Source of the DNA: Mallotus nudiflorus
Lineage: Eukaryota; Streptophyta; Magnoliopsida; Malpighiales; Euphorbiaceae
NCBI GenBank assembly: GCA_947683625.1
Contig: CANTUR010000450.1
Coordinates: forward strand, 124,001 to 188,000
Direction of reading: 5' to 3'
Length of the DNA stretch: 64,000 nt
The translations under genes and the position numbers were made by a program. Under the pieces are notes generated by a model that made no database searches, was not told the DNA's origin, and was given only the letters and a program-made list of their open reading frames with translations. Below, one piece after another: positions 37,071 to 49,310 of the stretch (positions are counted from its first letter, which is position 1; each line of letters starts with the position of its first letter).

Positions 37071-37804
37071 TGTTAAGAACCTCTAAGGATTAGAACCACG
37101 AACCCTAATGATTATGAACCCGTGAATTACTATCTTGAAAACCTAAGAACAAATTGAGTTTCAAAACCTAAGAATCAGTTAAATCAGATTGCAAGGTTTG
37201 GCTGATCAAGATTAGAACCTAAAGAAAACTAAGTTCTTTAAAACCCTAACCCTTAACACGCCACCAGGATAGATCAATTCCTTAATAAGTGATTTATGCA
37301 TTCAACAAGAATTCAAGAATTCAAGCAAATATGAAAAAGGACTAATTTTCATTCACATTTCCAATCTATCTAAAACACACCATAAGGAGGGTTTTTATAA
37401 CATCCTAACATGAGAAACCCTAATAAAACTATTAAGCATAATAGCAAATAATATAGTTTTGAACTTAAATAAGGGATTTGAGCCCACATGCTAGCCCACA
37501 TTAGTCTTTATGTATATGGACTTGCCGAACATTAAACAAAGCCCATTCAATTATGTCTTCACTTGGGCCAAACCTAGCATGACCAATTGAACTTCCTTGA
37601 CTAGTCCAATCTTGCATATAGCCAATTAAGGCTTCTTATAGCTTCTTGGACCTTGACCTTGTAATTGGGCCTTGTGGCATGCTTAATGGATCCTTAGCTT
37701 TATCTTTGGTTTTCTTATTGTCCTCTCCATCAAGCCCATCCTTAGCTTTATCTCTAGAAATGCTGCCACCATTACCATTCTTAAGCTTGGCCATGTCCGT
37801 ATCA
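37071..37804 (-). repeat. 3' LTR of element E
   Basis: 734 bp, sense TGATACGGACATGG...GAGGTTCTTAACA. Its U3 side encodes the last ~56 codons of pol. The polypurine tract (sense GGAGGGAA) is at 37805-37812. Confidence 0.92.
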
Positions 37805-39177
37805 TTCCCTCCGTCTTTAGGATGATTCGTCCTCGAATCAAGCTCATCACCTACATCAAAAGGACTTAGATCAGCAACATTAAATGTACCACTCACATTA
37901 TACTCACCTTTCAAATCAATCTTGTAGGCATTGTCATTGATCCTCTCAAGGACTTTAAATGGACCATCACCCCTCGGACTTAGCTTAGACCTTCATTGAT
38001 TTGGGAACCTTTCCTTTCGAAAATGAACCCAAACCCAATCTCCAGGTTGGAATACCATTGGAATTCGTCCCTTGTTAACCCTCTTAGCCACTTTTGCATT
38101 TTGATTCTCAATTCTCTCTTTAACTTGCTTGTGTAGCTTTTTAACCAAATCTGCCTTAGAAGAACCTTCAACACTAACAAGCTTGTTAAGGGGTAAAAGA
38201 ATCAAATCAATAGGAGTTAAAGGATTAAAGCCATATACAATTTCAAATGGTGAAGTGTGTGTAGTGCTATGAATAGCCCTATTGTATGCAAATTCAACAA
38301 ATGGCAACAAATCCTCCCAAGATTTTAAATTCCTAGAAATCAAAGCACGAAGCAATTGAACCAAAGTCCTATTCACAACTTCGGTTTGTCCATCTGTTTG
38401 TGGATGGCAAGTAGTAGAAAAGAGCAATTTTGTGCCTAACTTACCCTATAGCACACGCCAAAAGTGACTTAGAAATTTAACATCTCTATCACTAACAATG
38501 GTCCTAGGTACTCCATGCAAACGCACAACTTCCCTAAGAAACAAATCAGCAATATGAATAGCATCATCACTTTTATGGCATGGTATAAAGTGAGCCATCT
38601 TACTAAACCTATCCACAACAACAAAGATACTATCTTTACCTTTCCTAGATCTAGGCAAACCAAGCACAAAGTCCATAGACAAATCTATCCAAGGAACATC
38701 AGGAATAGGTAAAGGTGTATATAACCCATGGGGTTGCAATTTGGACTTAGCTTTCAAACATACAATGCATTGACCACAAATCTTATGCACATCACGTTTC
38801 ATGCATGGCCAAAAAAATGCTCAATTAGCGTATCATAAGTCTTTTGTATCCCAAAATGACCCATTAAACCGCCCCCATGTGCTTCTCTAACTATCACAAC
38901 CCGTAAAGAACAGTTAGGAATACAAAAGGTGATTTTTCTTGAAAAGAAAACCCTCAAACACATAAAAATCATTAAAAATAGTCCCATTTGCACAAGTAGT
39001 AAACATATTGCTAAAATCATTATTACTTATATACAACTCTTTTATGAACTCAAAGCCTAAAAATTTAGAATCAAGAGTAGTAAGTAAAGCATACCTGCGA
39101 GAGAGTGCATCAGCAACCACATTTTCCTTACCTTTCTTGTACTTAATTAGATATGGGAATGTCTCAATGAACTCCAT
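37636..39177 (-). pseudogene. Integrase pseudogene of element E
   Basis: In order: the end of RNase H (ADALSRRYALL), a linker, the zinc domain (REAHGGGLMGHFGIQK, CGQCIVC), the catalytic core with all three acidic residues (LSMDFVLGLP, SDRDVKFLSHFW, GQTEVVNRTL), GDWVWVHFRKERFPNQ, the GPY/F-like module (GPFKVLERINDNAY) and FNVADLSPFDVGD. The frame crosses the polypurine tract into the LTR and ends GPITRSRSKKL. The breaks are frameshifts near 38930-38950, 38800 and 38440, and one stop at 37992. The final basic segment corresponds by position to the CR motif of CRM integrases, which in known elements is associated with centromere targeting. Confidence 0.9.
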
Positions 39178-39192
39178 CCACTTGGCATGTCT

Positions 39193-40557
39193 TCAATTCA
39201 ACTTGTCTTGCCCTTTGAGATGCTTCAAACTCTCATGATCTGTGTGTATGACAAATTCCTTGGGCCATAAATAGTGTTGCCATGTTTGCAAGGCCCAAAC
39301 CAAAGCATAGAGTTCTTTGTCATAGGTCGGGTACCGAAGGGCTGCTCCATTTAGCTTTTCACTAAAATAGCATATAGGTCTACCCTCTTGCATCAAAACA
39401 GCCCTAATTCCAAAGCCACTAGCATCACACTCAATCTCAAAGGTTTTGTCAAAGTTAGGTAAAACCAACAAAGGAGCATTACATAACTTATCTTTAAGCA
39501 TATTAAAAGCATGTTCTTGTGCATCACCCCAAGTAAACCCAAAATTTTTCTTGACAAGTTCATTCAAGGGTGCAGCTATACTACTAAAGTCTCTAATGAA
39601 CCTCCTATAGAAACTAGCTAACCCATGAAAGCTCCGAACTTGGCTAATGGTTTTAGGTGTTGGCCACTCCCTAATTGCTTCTACCTTCTCCACATCAACC
39701 TCTAGACCCTGTGAACTAACAATAAAACCAAGGAAATTAACTCTTTCCATGCAAAAACTACACTTTTTCAAATTGGCATACAATTTTTCTATCCTAAGAA
39801 TTTCTAAAACCCTTCGTACATGCATTACATGATCATCAATGGACTTGGAATAAATTAAGATATCATCAAAATACACAACCACAAATTTACTAAGACACTC
39901 TCACAAGACATGGTTCATCAACCTCATAAAAGTAGTAGGTGCATTTGTAAGCCCAAACAGCATGACTAACCACTCATACAGACCATACTTAGTCTTAAAA
40001 GCTGTTTTCCACTCATCCCCAGTTTTCATGTGGATTTGATAATAACCAGAACGCAAATCAATCTTAGTAAACAAACATGCACCATGTAACTCATCAAGCA
40101 TATCATCTAACCTAGGGATAGGATGACGATACTTTATCGTTATTTTGTTGATTGCACGGCAGTCCATATACATTCTCCATGTGCCATCCTTCTTTGGAAC
40201 CAAAATCACTAGAACTGCACAAGGACTTAAGCTCTCACGCACATACCCTTTTGACATCAATTCTTCCACTAGCCTTTGAAGCTCTTTTGTCTCCTCGAGA
40301 TTACTTCTATAGGCTGGTCTATTTGGTATGGTAGCTCCCGATATGAAATCTATTTGATGTTCTATCCCTCTTTGAGGAGGTAATCCACTTGGCATTTCCT
40401 CAGGAAAGACATCAGCAAACTCCTGCAAAAGATTAGCAAACATACTCGGCAAGGAAAGATCAAGTTCAGTAGTGTTCAAGTATGCATCTTTATAAGTAAT
40501 AATAAATAACATCTGACTTGAATGCAATGCGTGCCTAACTTCACTTTCCCTAGCCAA
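39193..40557 (-). pseudogene. RT-RNase H pseudogene of element E
   Basis: Nearly complete. After MARESEVRHALHSSQML and FPEEMPSGLPPQRGIEHQID comes RT: AYRSNLEETKELQRLVEEL, LVPKKDGTWRMYMDCRAIN, HPIPRLDDMLDELHGA, KIDLRSGYYQIHM, GLYEWLVMLFGLTNAP. A single TGA stands at 39901 (after MRLMNHVL). The same frame goes on with the catalytic YFDDILIYSK, FYRRFIRDFSSIAAPLNEL, and RNase H (FEIECDASGFGI, YDKELYALVWALQTW, HTDHESLKHLKGQ). Apart from that stop, it is one continuous frame of about 455 codons. Confidence 0.92.
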
Positions 40558-40638
40558 AAAACTACCCTTTGCCTTTGTTTTCTCTTTAGGCCGAATCTCA
40601 CCCTTTAGGTTTTCACTCTCCTTTTTGTTATTTTCAAC

Positions 40639-42452
40639 CTAACTCCTCTCTTTTTCTAGCTTACATTGGTTATCATACACTTCGTTTGGAGAAAGAGGTG
40701 TTAATGTAACTTTTCTCCCATCCATCATAAATGAGTACCTATTTAGAAAGCCATCATAGATAGCCTTTATATCAAATTGCCATGGCCTGCCTAATAAGAT
40801 ATGGCCAGCATGCATTGGCACGACATCACATAGCACCTCATATGAATACCTACCAATTGTAAAAGGTACAACAACCTACCTATTGACTTTGATATCATCA
40901 CAATTATTTAACCATAACAATCTATAAAGCCTAGGATGTGGAATCAGATTTAAACCCAATTTTTCAACCATTAAAGTGCTAGCAACATTTGTACAACTAC
41001 CACCATCAATAATAATAAGACAAGTCTTACCTTGTACATGGCATCTGGTGTGGAAAATGTTGTCTCTTTGCTGCTCCAAGGCATCTTCTTCCTTTAATTG
41101 AATACTTAGTGTGCGCCTTGCCACCAAAAGCTCACCTCCCATAGGACCTTCAATGCAATCATCACTGTTATCTTCTAATTGTGGTATCTCATCATCATTG
41201 TCACTCTCCTCACTTGCTGTTTTAATCTCCCTATGCTCTCTAGCCACCATTGTCCACTTATTTGGACATTGTGAAGCAATATGGCCATGCCCTAAGCATT
41301 TGAAACACTTAATATCTCTATTCTTTTCTTTGTTGATTTTAGGTTTAGATGTGCCTTTGCTGCCATAAATGCTTTTCCCTTTGTTCTCATTGAAAATAGA
41401 CTTCTCATCACCTTTCTTGCCTCCGTACCATGAATTAGACCAATGTGGCCTACCACTCGAAGTACCTTTGTATTCAAACCTGGTTGCTCCTCTAGGTTTT
41501 AGTTGCTTTTCCACCTTAATTGCAAGGTGAACTAACTCCTCAAGCTCCATATAATGTTGCAACTCTACCTTATTAGCAATCTCCTTATTAAGCCCACTAA
41601 TGAATCGTGCCATGGTAGCTTCCCTATCCTCATCCAATTCAGCCCTAGTCATGAGCATCTCCATCTCCTTGTAATAATCCTCAACACTCTTTGTACCTTG
41701 CCTCAAAGATTGGAGTATTTGATGTAACTCCCTATGGTAATGTCTAGGTACAAAACGTCTCCTCATGATAGTTTTAAGTGTAATCCAACTATTAATAGGT
41801 TCTTCCATGTTCCTCCTCCTACTGACTACCAACTGATCCCACCAAACTATAGCATACTCACTAAATTGGGTAACCACCAATTTCACCTTTTTCTCTTCTG
41901 AAAAGTTATGGTAATCAAAGATAAGTTCAACTCACTTTTCCCACTCCAAATATGCCTACGGATCAGTTTTGCCCAAAAAATAGGAATCCTAAGTTTGATG
42001 CTACCTAAGTTCCTATCAATGTCATCATAGTTCCCATAGCCACCAAACTCACCACCAAAGTATCCTCTACCTCTACCACGATTTTGGTACCTCTTAGCTC
42101 CTCTACCCATGCCTCTACCAACCCCACCGTAGGCGACATTATCATACTCCTCAAAGCCTTCACCAAAATCATCCTCATTCATCCCAATTTGCTGCCCATA
42201 ATTGCCTTGCGCATTCACCCCTTTATTCGGCCTATTTCCCATATCTTGGGCAAGTGCATTAATTTGGTCTAGAATGGCTTGTTGATTGGCTGCCATTTCA
42301 AGTTGCAACCTCTCCATTTTCTCATTCATATTCCTTATGCTTCGTTGCACCCTCTCGTTTTCATGCATTTGTACTGCAAGTATGCCAGTAGTTGGCATAT
42401 TATCACCTCCATTAGAACCACTTGACATACTGCAATAAGAGTTAGTATGCAA
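40639..42452 (-). pseudogene. Gag-protease pseudogene of element E
   Basis: The ATG at 42452 or, more likely, the Met of MSSGSNGGDNMP about 24 nt downstream starts Gag. It has a predicted helix (RNMNEKMERLQLEMAANQQA), a Gly/Arg-rich segment (GRGMGRGAKRYQNRGRGRG) and DDIDRNLGSIKLRIP, with a frameshift near 41950. The core is open from 41886: YAIVWWDQLV, MRRRFVPRHYHRELHQ, GTKSVEDYYKEMEML, FISGLNKEIANKV. An intact zinc knuckle CFKCLGHGHIASQC and PR with DGGSCTNVAS follow. A stop at 40875 precedes the rest of PR (VVPMHAGHILLGRPWQFD). The Gly/Arg-rich part would bind nucleic acid. Confidence 0.9.
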
Positions 42453-43752
42453 TAAAAAAAATAAAAAGAATTAAGGACCTCACTATCACTCCCTTACGTG
42501 TTTACTCTCAATTAATTGGGATGGTCACTCCTGTTTCACACAATCAAGAATGATTACACAAGGCTGAAAAACTCACACCACTCAGCTTGTTTTCAAGGAT
42601 TCTTATATGAATCTATAACCACACATCAAGTTATTTCACTATACTTGCAAAGCACTAAGAATTATGATCTAAAAAGCTTAGTTGAGGCAAAATGCAAGAA
42701 TCAAGAAAAAAAATCAACAAATAGGCACGCTTTCAATAAAATTAGGAAGAAAAAACACAAGAAAACTTCAAAAGGATGCAAATGACATATAAAGAAACAA
42801 TTTAGATGCAAGAAACACAAAAATTAGATGAAGAAACAAGAAAGATGCAATTCAGCTTTAAATAAGAAAAAGGGGGAAACAACAATAAAAACAAGTGCTT
42901 AATGAATCAAGAACAATGAAAAACTCAATGTTCATGTAAAAGGAACAAAAATAAGGTACAAGAAACAAGGAATTAAATTCAAGAACCAAGAAATCAAGTT
43001 TAAGCCTGAATAGAAAGTTCTAACTAAACAGCAATAGAAACTTGATCTTAGAGCTCAAGAATGAATTAAAAACTTCAAATTGATGTAGAAGACATGTAAG
43101 GATCAGATTAGGAAGCAAAAATCACAAAGAAAGTTGATCAAGAAGGAAGGTTACCTCTGTATGCCTTAAATGTGTCAATTCTGCCCAAACTTAAAAAAAT
43201 ATGCAAAAAAGAGAATATTTGAAGGAGAAAGACGAATTTAAGACTGAAATAATTCAAATAAGATGGTATATATAGGGTTCAGGTCAATGGAATTCAATGT
43301 CCCTTTCAATCGTCCTAAATAGCCACCTAATCCTTATTTGTGTATGATTGAAAAAATCTTCTTAATTTCCTCTTGAGTTTAGGAAACTTTCAAGGCTAGC
43401 TGTAATAGGAACCTTTTAACAACCCTAATATCTATATAAACATGCCAAAAATAAGGATTAACACATCAAACATGTTTTCAAGCCAATTAAGGCACAATCA
43501 AACCAATCAAACCTATTCCTTGATGTCTTTTTTTTTTTAGATATTTCAGATCTGATTTCGTTTTTTTTTTCTTCTTCTCTTTTTTTCTTTTTTTTTCTTT
43601 CTTTTTTTTCTTTTTCTTTTCTTTTTTTTTAATCAAAATAAAAAAAATACAAGAATTAAAAAACTAAACAATGTAGAATGTAAAGAAACAAGCAAATAAC
43701 ATAAAGAAAAGGATAGATAACCTGATTTAAGAGCCAAAGCTCTGATACCAAA
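42453..43752 (-). other. Leader and primer-binding site of element E
   Basis: After the 5' LTR the sense strand reads TTTGGTATCAGAGCTTTGG, an exact match to the plant initiator tRNA-Met 3' end. The leader is about 1.3 kb, includes a purine/pyrimidine-biased run at 43528-43632, and has the doubled motif at 42525-42540 and 42487-42510. Confidence 0.85.
43528..43632 (+). repeat. Polypyrimidine (plus strand) low-complexity tract
   Basis: About 100 bp that are mostly T with scattered C on the plus strand, so A-rich with scattered G in the RNA of element E. Similar but shorter tracts occur in the leaders of C (22700-22790) and D (25680-25770). Confidence 0.9.
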
Positions 43753-44486
43753 TGTTAAGAACCTCCAAGGATTAGAACCACGAACCCTGATGATTATGAA
43801 CCCGTGAATTACTATCTTGAAAACCCAAGAACAAATTGAGTTTCAAAACCTAAGAATCGCTTAAATCAGATTGCAAGGTTTGGTTGATCAAGATTAGAAC
43901 CTAAAGAAAAATAAGTTCTTTAAAACCCTAACCCTTAACACGCCACAAGGATAGATCAATTCCTTAATAAGTGATTTATGCATTCAACAAGAATTCAAGA
44001 ATTCAAGCAAATATGCAAAAAGACTAATTTTCTTTCAAATTTCCAATCTATCTAAAACACACCATAAGGAGGGTTTTTATAACATCCTAACATGAGAAAC
44101 CCTAATAAAACTATTAAGCATAATAACAAATAATATAGTTTTGAACTTAAATAAGGGATTTGAGCCTAGATGCTAGCCCATATTAGTCTTCATATATTTG
44201 GACTTGCCAAACATTAGACAAAGCCCATTCAATTGTGTCTTCACTTGGGCCAAACCTAGCATGACCAATTGAACTTCCTTAACTAGCCCAATCTTGCATA
44301 TAGCCAATTAAGGCTTCTTGTAGCTTCTTGGATCTTGACCTTGTAATTGGGCCTTATGGCATGCTTAATGGATCCTTAGCTTTATCTTTGGTTTTCTTGT
44401 TGTCCTCTCCATCAAGCCCATCCTTAGCTTTATCTCTAGAAATGCTGCCACCATTACCATTCTTAAGCTTGGCCATGTCCGTATCA
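43753..44486 (-). repeat. 5' LTR of element E
   Basis: 734 bp, the same length as the 3' LTR, with scattered substitutions (for example near 43758 and 43795). Confidence 0.92.
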
Positions 44487-44491
44487 CAATA

Positions 44492-44857
44492 TTCCTTAAT
44501 GAGCAAGGAATGGAAGGATATGCAAATCAGACCTGATTAGGATATAAATCACTCAAAATTCTCAATTCTTCCTTTTTTAATAACTTTTTTTTCATGAATT
44601 TTTTTTTGCACAAATTTTTTTTAAACCTTCAACTATGAACACAAATCTAAATTTCAGAATCCAAAACAATTGACTGAATTAAAGGAAAAAAACAAGATCA
44701 AGACTAACAAACAAGAACAAAGAACAAAACACAAGAATGAAGAACAAGAAAAAAAGAACATATTTTAAAAGAATAAGAAAAACATAAGAAATCAATATTA
44801 AGAATGAAAATTATAAAAGATTAAACTTGATCTAGAGCCGAAGCTCTGATACCAAAT
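44492..44857 (-). other. Leader of element D', 5' part, with primer-binding site
   Basis: Sense reads TTTGGTATCAGAGCTTCGG after the 5' LTR end. It is then A/T-rich and corresponds to 25446-25850 of element D. It is interrupted by element E at 44491. Confidence 0.85.
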
Positions 44858-45663
44858 GATACGGAACCTCCAAGAATAAGCTTGAGAACCCCTTTATGTA
44901 TTCAAATCCCCGAAGCATTAACTTGAAAACCCCAATAGTCAATTAAGTAACAACCCCAAAGAATGGTTAGAAATTAGATTACTTAGATGATCAAAGAATT
45001 AGAATAAAGAAAACTCATTTCTAAATTCCAATTTCGAAACACTCCACAAGAAGATGATCAATCTACTTGAATGTTCCTTAAAGCACAAAGATAATAATCT
45101 TCCCAAGTTACATAAAATAAGACCTTTATATAGGTTTAAAGAAACCCTAAATAAAACCTAATTAATATCCTAACTAAACAAGAAAATAAAATCCTTCTTA
45201 AACATGAAAATATAATGCTACCTAAATAATAAAATATAATCCTAATTACATTCGGATTAACATATGCAGCACGATGTTGTTCATGTTTCACCATAATCAA
45301 ACCAGAATTGATGGAAACCCAAAACATAAAATTTATAAAAATTGATGTAAGCTTTAAGCATCATCTTGAATCACTTCATTTGGATTTATATTGAGTGAGA
45401 TACAGCCCATTTACTAAAGTATATTCAGTCTGCCCAGTATTACACATGACCTGATAATATTTCATAATTTTAGCTCATGAAGACGATCGAATTAACTCCA
45501 ACTTTCTTCATCAAAGTTGTAGAATTATGTGTTAGATTTCCAAAGAATTTTGAATTACCTTAATCAAATATCTGTAGAGAAATATATGACCAAAAAAATA
45601 AAGTAGGCTACCAAAAGATGAATTAATAAAAATTAAATCTTGGATCGCATTAAGATCATATCA
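44858..45663 (-). repeat. 5' LTR of element D'
   Basis: 806 bp. It is shorter than the 3' LTR because about 64 bp near 45078 are missing. The end CATATCA borders satellite at 45664. Confidence 0.9.
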
Positions 45664-47817
45664 AAACTCATGCAAATTTATGCACAAATGGTTTTCAACA
45701 TGTTATCCAAAGTGCCAATTACATATTCATAATACAAAGTACATATTCTACCATACTTAACATGTGAATATAACTAAAATAATTTCATGCACAATTTGTG
45801 CACATTTGCGCCTTATTTGACCGCAAAACTTGAACTCGTGTAAATTTATGCACAAATTTTTTTCAACATGTTATCAAAATTACCAATTTCATATTCATAA
45901 TTCTAAGCACATATTCTACTATGCTAAACTTGTGAATATAACCAAATAATTGAATGCACAATTTGTGCACATTTGCGCATTGTTTGACCGCAAAACTTGA
46001 ACTCATGCAAATTTGTGCACAAATAGTTTTCAACATGTTATCCAATGTTCCAATTGCATATTTGTCATACTAATTACATATTCTACCATGCTAAACTCCT
46101 GAATATAATTGACATATTTGAATGCATAGTTTGCGCATGTTGGAGCATAAATTGTGAACTCACACAAATTTGTGCATAATGGTTTTGAACATGTTATTCA
46201 TTATTCCAATTGCATATTGAATATCCCAAAATCATATTCCAACATTCCAAACACATAAATCAAATTGATTTAATTGAATGCACATTTGGTGCACATTTGC
46301 GAATGTTATAATGCAAATTTTGAACTCATGCAAATTTGTGCATAATGGTTTTGAACATGTTATCAATTGTTCCAATTGTATATTGAATATTACATATCAT
46401 ATTCCAATATTCCAAATACATAAATCAAATTTATTTACTTGAAAGCACAATTTGTGCACATTTGCTAATGTTTGAACCCAAAACCTGAACTCGTGCAAAT
46501 TTATGCACAAATGGTTTAAAACATGTTATTCAAAGTACCAATTGCATATTCATAATACTAAGTACATATTCTACCATGATAAACTTGTGAATATAACTAA
46601 AATAATTGAATCCACAATTTGTACACATTTGCGCTTGTTTAAACGCAAAACTTAAACTCGTTAAAATTTGTGCACAAATGGTTTTCAACATGTTATCCAA
46701 TGTTCCAATTGCATATTTGCCATACTAAATACATATTCTACCACGCTAAACTCTTGAATACAATTGACACATTTGAATGCATAGTTTGCGCACGTTTGTG
46801 CATGTTGGAACACAAATTATGAACTCATGCAAATTTATGCATAATGGTTTTGAACATGTTATCCATGGTTGCAATTGCATATTGAATATTTCAAAATCAT
46901 ATTCCAACATTCCAAAATCATAAATCAAATTGATTTAATTGAATGCACATTTCGTGCACATTTGCAAATGTTATAATATAAATTTTGAACTCATGCAAAT
47001 TTTGCGCATAAGGGTTTTGAACATGTTATCAATTTTTCCAATTGTATATTGAATATTAAATATCATATTCCAATATTCCAAACTCATAAATCAAATTGAT
47101 TTAATTGAAAGCACAATTTGTGCACATATGCTAATGTTTGAACCCAAAACCTGAACTCGTGCAAATTTATGCACAAATGGTTTTCAACATGTTATTCAAA
47201 GTACCAATTACATATTCATAATACTAAGTATATATTCTACAAAGCTAAACTTGTGAATGTAACTAAAATAATTGAATCCACAATTTGTGAACATTTGTGC
47301 TTGTTTAAACGCAAAACTTGAAATCGTTAAAATTTGTGCACAATGGTTTTCAACATGTTATTCAATGTTCCAATTGCATATTCATCATACTAAGTACATA
47401 TTCTACCATTCGAAACTCCTAAATATAATTGAAATAATTGAATGCAGAATTTGTGCATGTTTGCACATGTTTGAATGTAAATTATGAACTCATGCAAATT
47501 TGCGCGTAATGGTTTTTCACAAGTTAACCATTATTCCAATTGCATATTGAATATTCTAAAATCATATTCCAATATTCCAAACTCTTAAATCCAATTGAAA
47601 TAATTGAATGCATAATTTGTGCAAATTTGTGAATGTTTAAACCCAAAACCTGAACTCGTGCAAATTTATGCACAAATGGTTTTCAACATGTTATCCAAAG
47701 TACCAATTTCCTATTCATAATACTAAGTACATATTCTACCATGCTAAAATTATGAATATAACTGAAATAATTAAATGAAAATTTGTGCACATTTGTGCCT
47801 TGTTTGATCACAAAACT
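45664..47817 (+). repeat. Satellite array, forward orientation
   Basis: About 13 monomers in I-II-II'-III style. A type II variant with ATGTTATAATGCAAATTTTGAA recurs with a period near 670 bp (46306 and 46970, again at 49077), suggesting a four-monomer unit in this part. Confidence 0.92.
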
Positions 47818-48755
47818 TGATGTGATCATAGCTCCAAATAGGAAGATTTCAAGATTTGTTTATGCTAATAAGGCAACATTCATTCAAGAAAAGAGCAATT
47901 CGCATAAATTCATATTTTGTGTAGTATACTTTTGTATTTTGACCATAAATCACTCTAAAAAACTTAGATTAAGATGATTCAAGAGGATGTTGAAAGCTAA
48001 GAAAGAGATCTAAAACTTTAATGAGGATATCTAGAGTTAATTCGGCCTTATACCTTAGCTAAAATTATGAAAGATTATCAGATCATGAATAAAAGTGGAT
48101 AGACTGAATATACATTAGTAAATGGGCTTTATCTCACACAATATAGATCCAAATGAAGTGATTCAAGATGTTTCTAAAATATAACAACAAGGGCTACAAC
48201 TTTTATGTTTTGGTCTTAAGTGAATTCGTCCATCATCATATTGAAAAATGTGCTACAATGTGCTGTATAAGTAAATCCGAATTTAACTAGGATTATATTT
48301 TCTTATTTAAGTATAATTATATTTTCTTATTTAAGAAGGATTTTGTTTTCTTGTTTAGTTAGGATATTAATTAGGTTTTATTTAGGGTTTTTTTAAGCCT
48401 ACATAAAGGCCTTATTTTATGTAACCTAGAGGGTGTGCAATCATGGATGATTAATAAAATTTAGAGAGGATTCTCTTTGGTTACTTGGTGGTTAACCATG
48501 TGACAACCCTTGTGACTTATCAATCTATCTTTTAGACAGTAGATTGTGGCATCTTTTTAATAACCTTTATTGCTTGTTTGTTATTGTTCAAAAGGTTAAA
48601 GCTTTGATATAGCTTTGGTTGTTTGGACTAACTAAACATGAGGTGAAGGTTCTCTATGTCTGAATTGGAACTTGATTTGAAATTTCCTTAAGAGCATGGG
48701 TTTGGGTTCATGTTGAATGGGTTCCTAGAGCAGGTCGTCTAGTGGGTCGGTATTA
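47818..48755 (+). mobile_element. Solo LTR of family F
   Basis: 938 bp, TGATGTGATCATAGC...GGTCGGTATTA (the end is changed from TATCA). Perfect 5-bp target duplication AAACT (47813-47817 and 48756-48760). A second, inverted copy is at 54361-55286. No coding sequence. The TGATA-type ends relate it to the Gypsy LTRs of the window. Confidence 0.9.
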
Positions 48756-49310
48756 AAACTTGAACTCGTGCAAATTTGTGCACAAATAGTTTTCAATATG
48801 TTATCCAATGTTCCAATTGCATATTCACCATAATAAGTACATATTCTACCATGCTAAACTCCTGAATATAATTGACATATTTGAATGCATTGTTTGCGCA
48901 CGTTTACGCATGTTGGAACGCAAATTGTGAACTCATGCAAATTTGTGCATAATGGTTTTGAACATGTTATCCATTATTCCAATTGCATATTGAATATCCC
49001 AAAATCATATTCCAACATTCCAAACTCATAAATCACATTGATTTAATTGAATGCACATTTTGTGCATATTTGTGAATGTTATAATGCAAATTTTGAACTC
49101 ATGTAAATTTGTGCATTATTATTTTGAACATGTTATTAATTGTTCCAATTGCTTATTGAATATTAAATATCATAACCCAATATTCCAAACTCATAAATCA
49201 AATTAATTTAATTGAAAGCATAATTTGTGCACATTTGCTAATGTTTGAACCTAAAACCTAAAATTATGCAAGTTCTGCACAAATGGTTTTCAACATGTTA
49301 TTCAAAGTAC
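48756..49310 (+). repeat. Satellite array between two solo LTRs
   Basis: Little more than three monomers (555 bp) in forward orientation, including the ATGTTATAATGCAAATTTTGAA variant at 49077. Confidence 0.92.

Larger units (their letters stand above)
37071..44486 (-). mobile_element. Element E, full-length CRM-type Gypsy retrotransposon
   Basis: A 7416-bp minus-strand element with 734-bp LTRs, target duplication CAATA (37066-37070 and 44487-44491), primer site, long leader, gag, PR, RT-RNase H, IN and polypurine tract. It sits in the leader of D', so it is younger than D'. It is the most complete element in the window. A few frameshifts and single stops inactivate each gene. The pol frame ends inside the 3' LTR as in other CRM elements. 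Confidence 0.94.
34469..45663 (-). mobile_element. Element D', gag-only Gypsy element split by element E
   Basis: Parts are 34469-37070 and 44492-45663, total about 3.8 kb. Order in sense: 5' LTR, primer site, leader, gag-type frame, polypurine tract, 3' LTR. The flanks are GAACT (34464-34468) and AAACT (45664-45668), a target duplication with one change. The R-U5 part and the leader match element D, while U3 and Gag do not. No PR, RT or complete IN can be found, so it is non-autonomous. Confidence 0.88.

Noticed and set aside
43733..43752. tRNA-Met-like sequence
   Set aside because: Only the 3' terminal complement is present, in the position of a retroelement primer-binding site. There is no cloverleaf.
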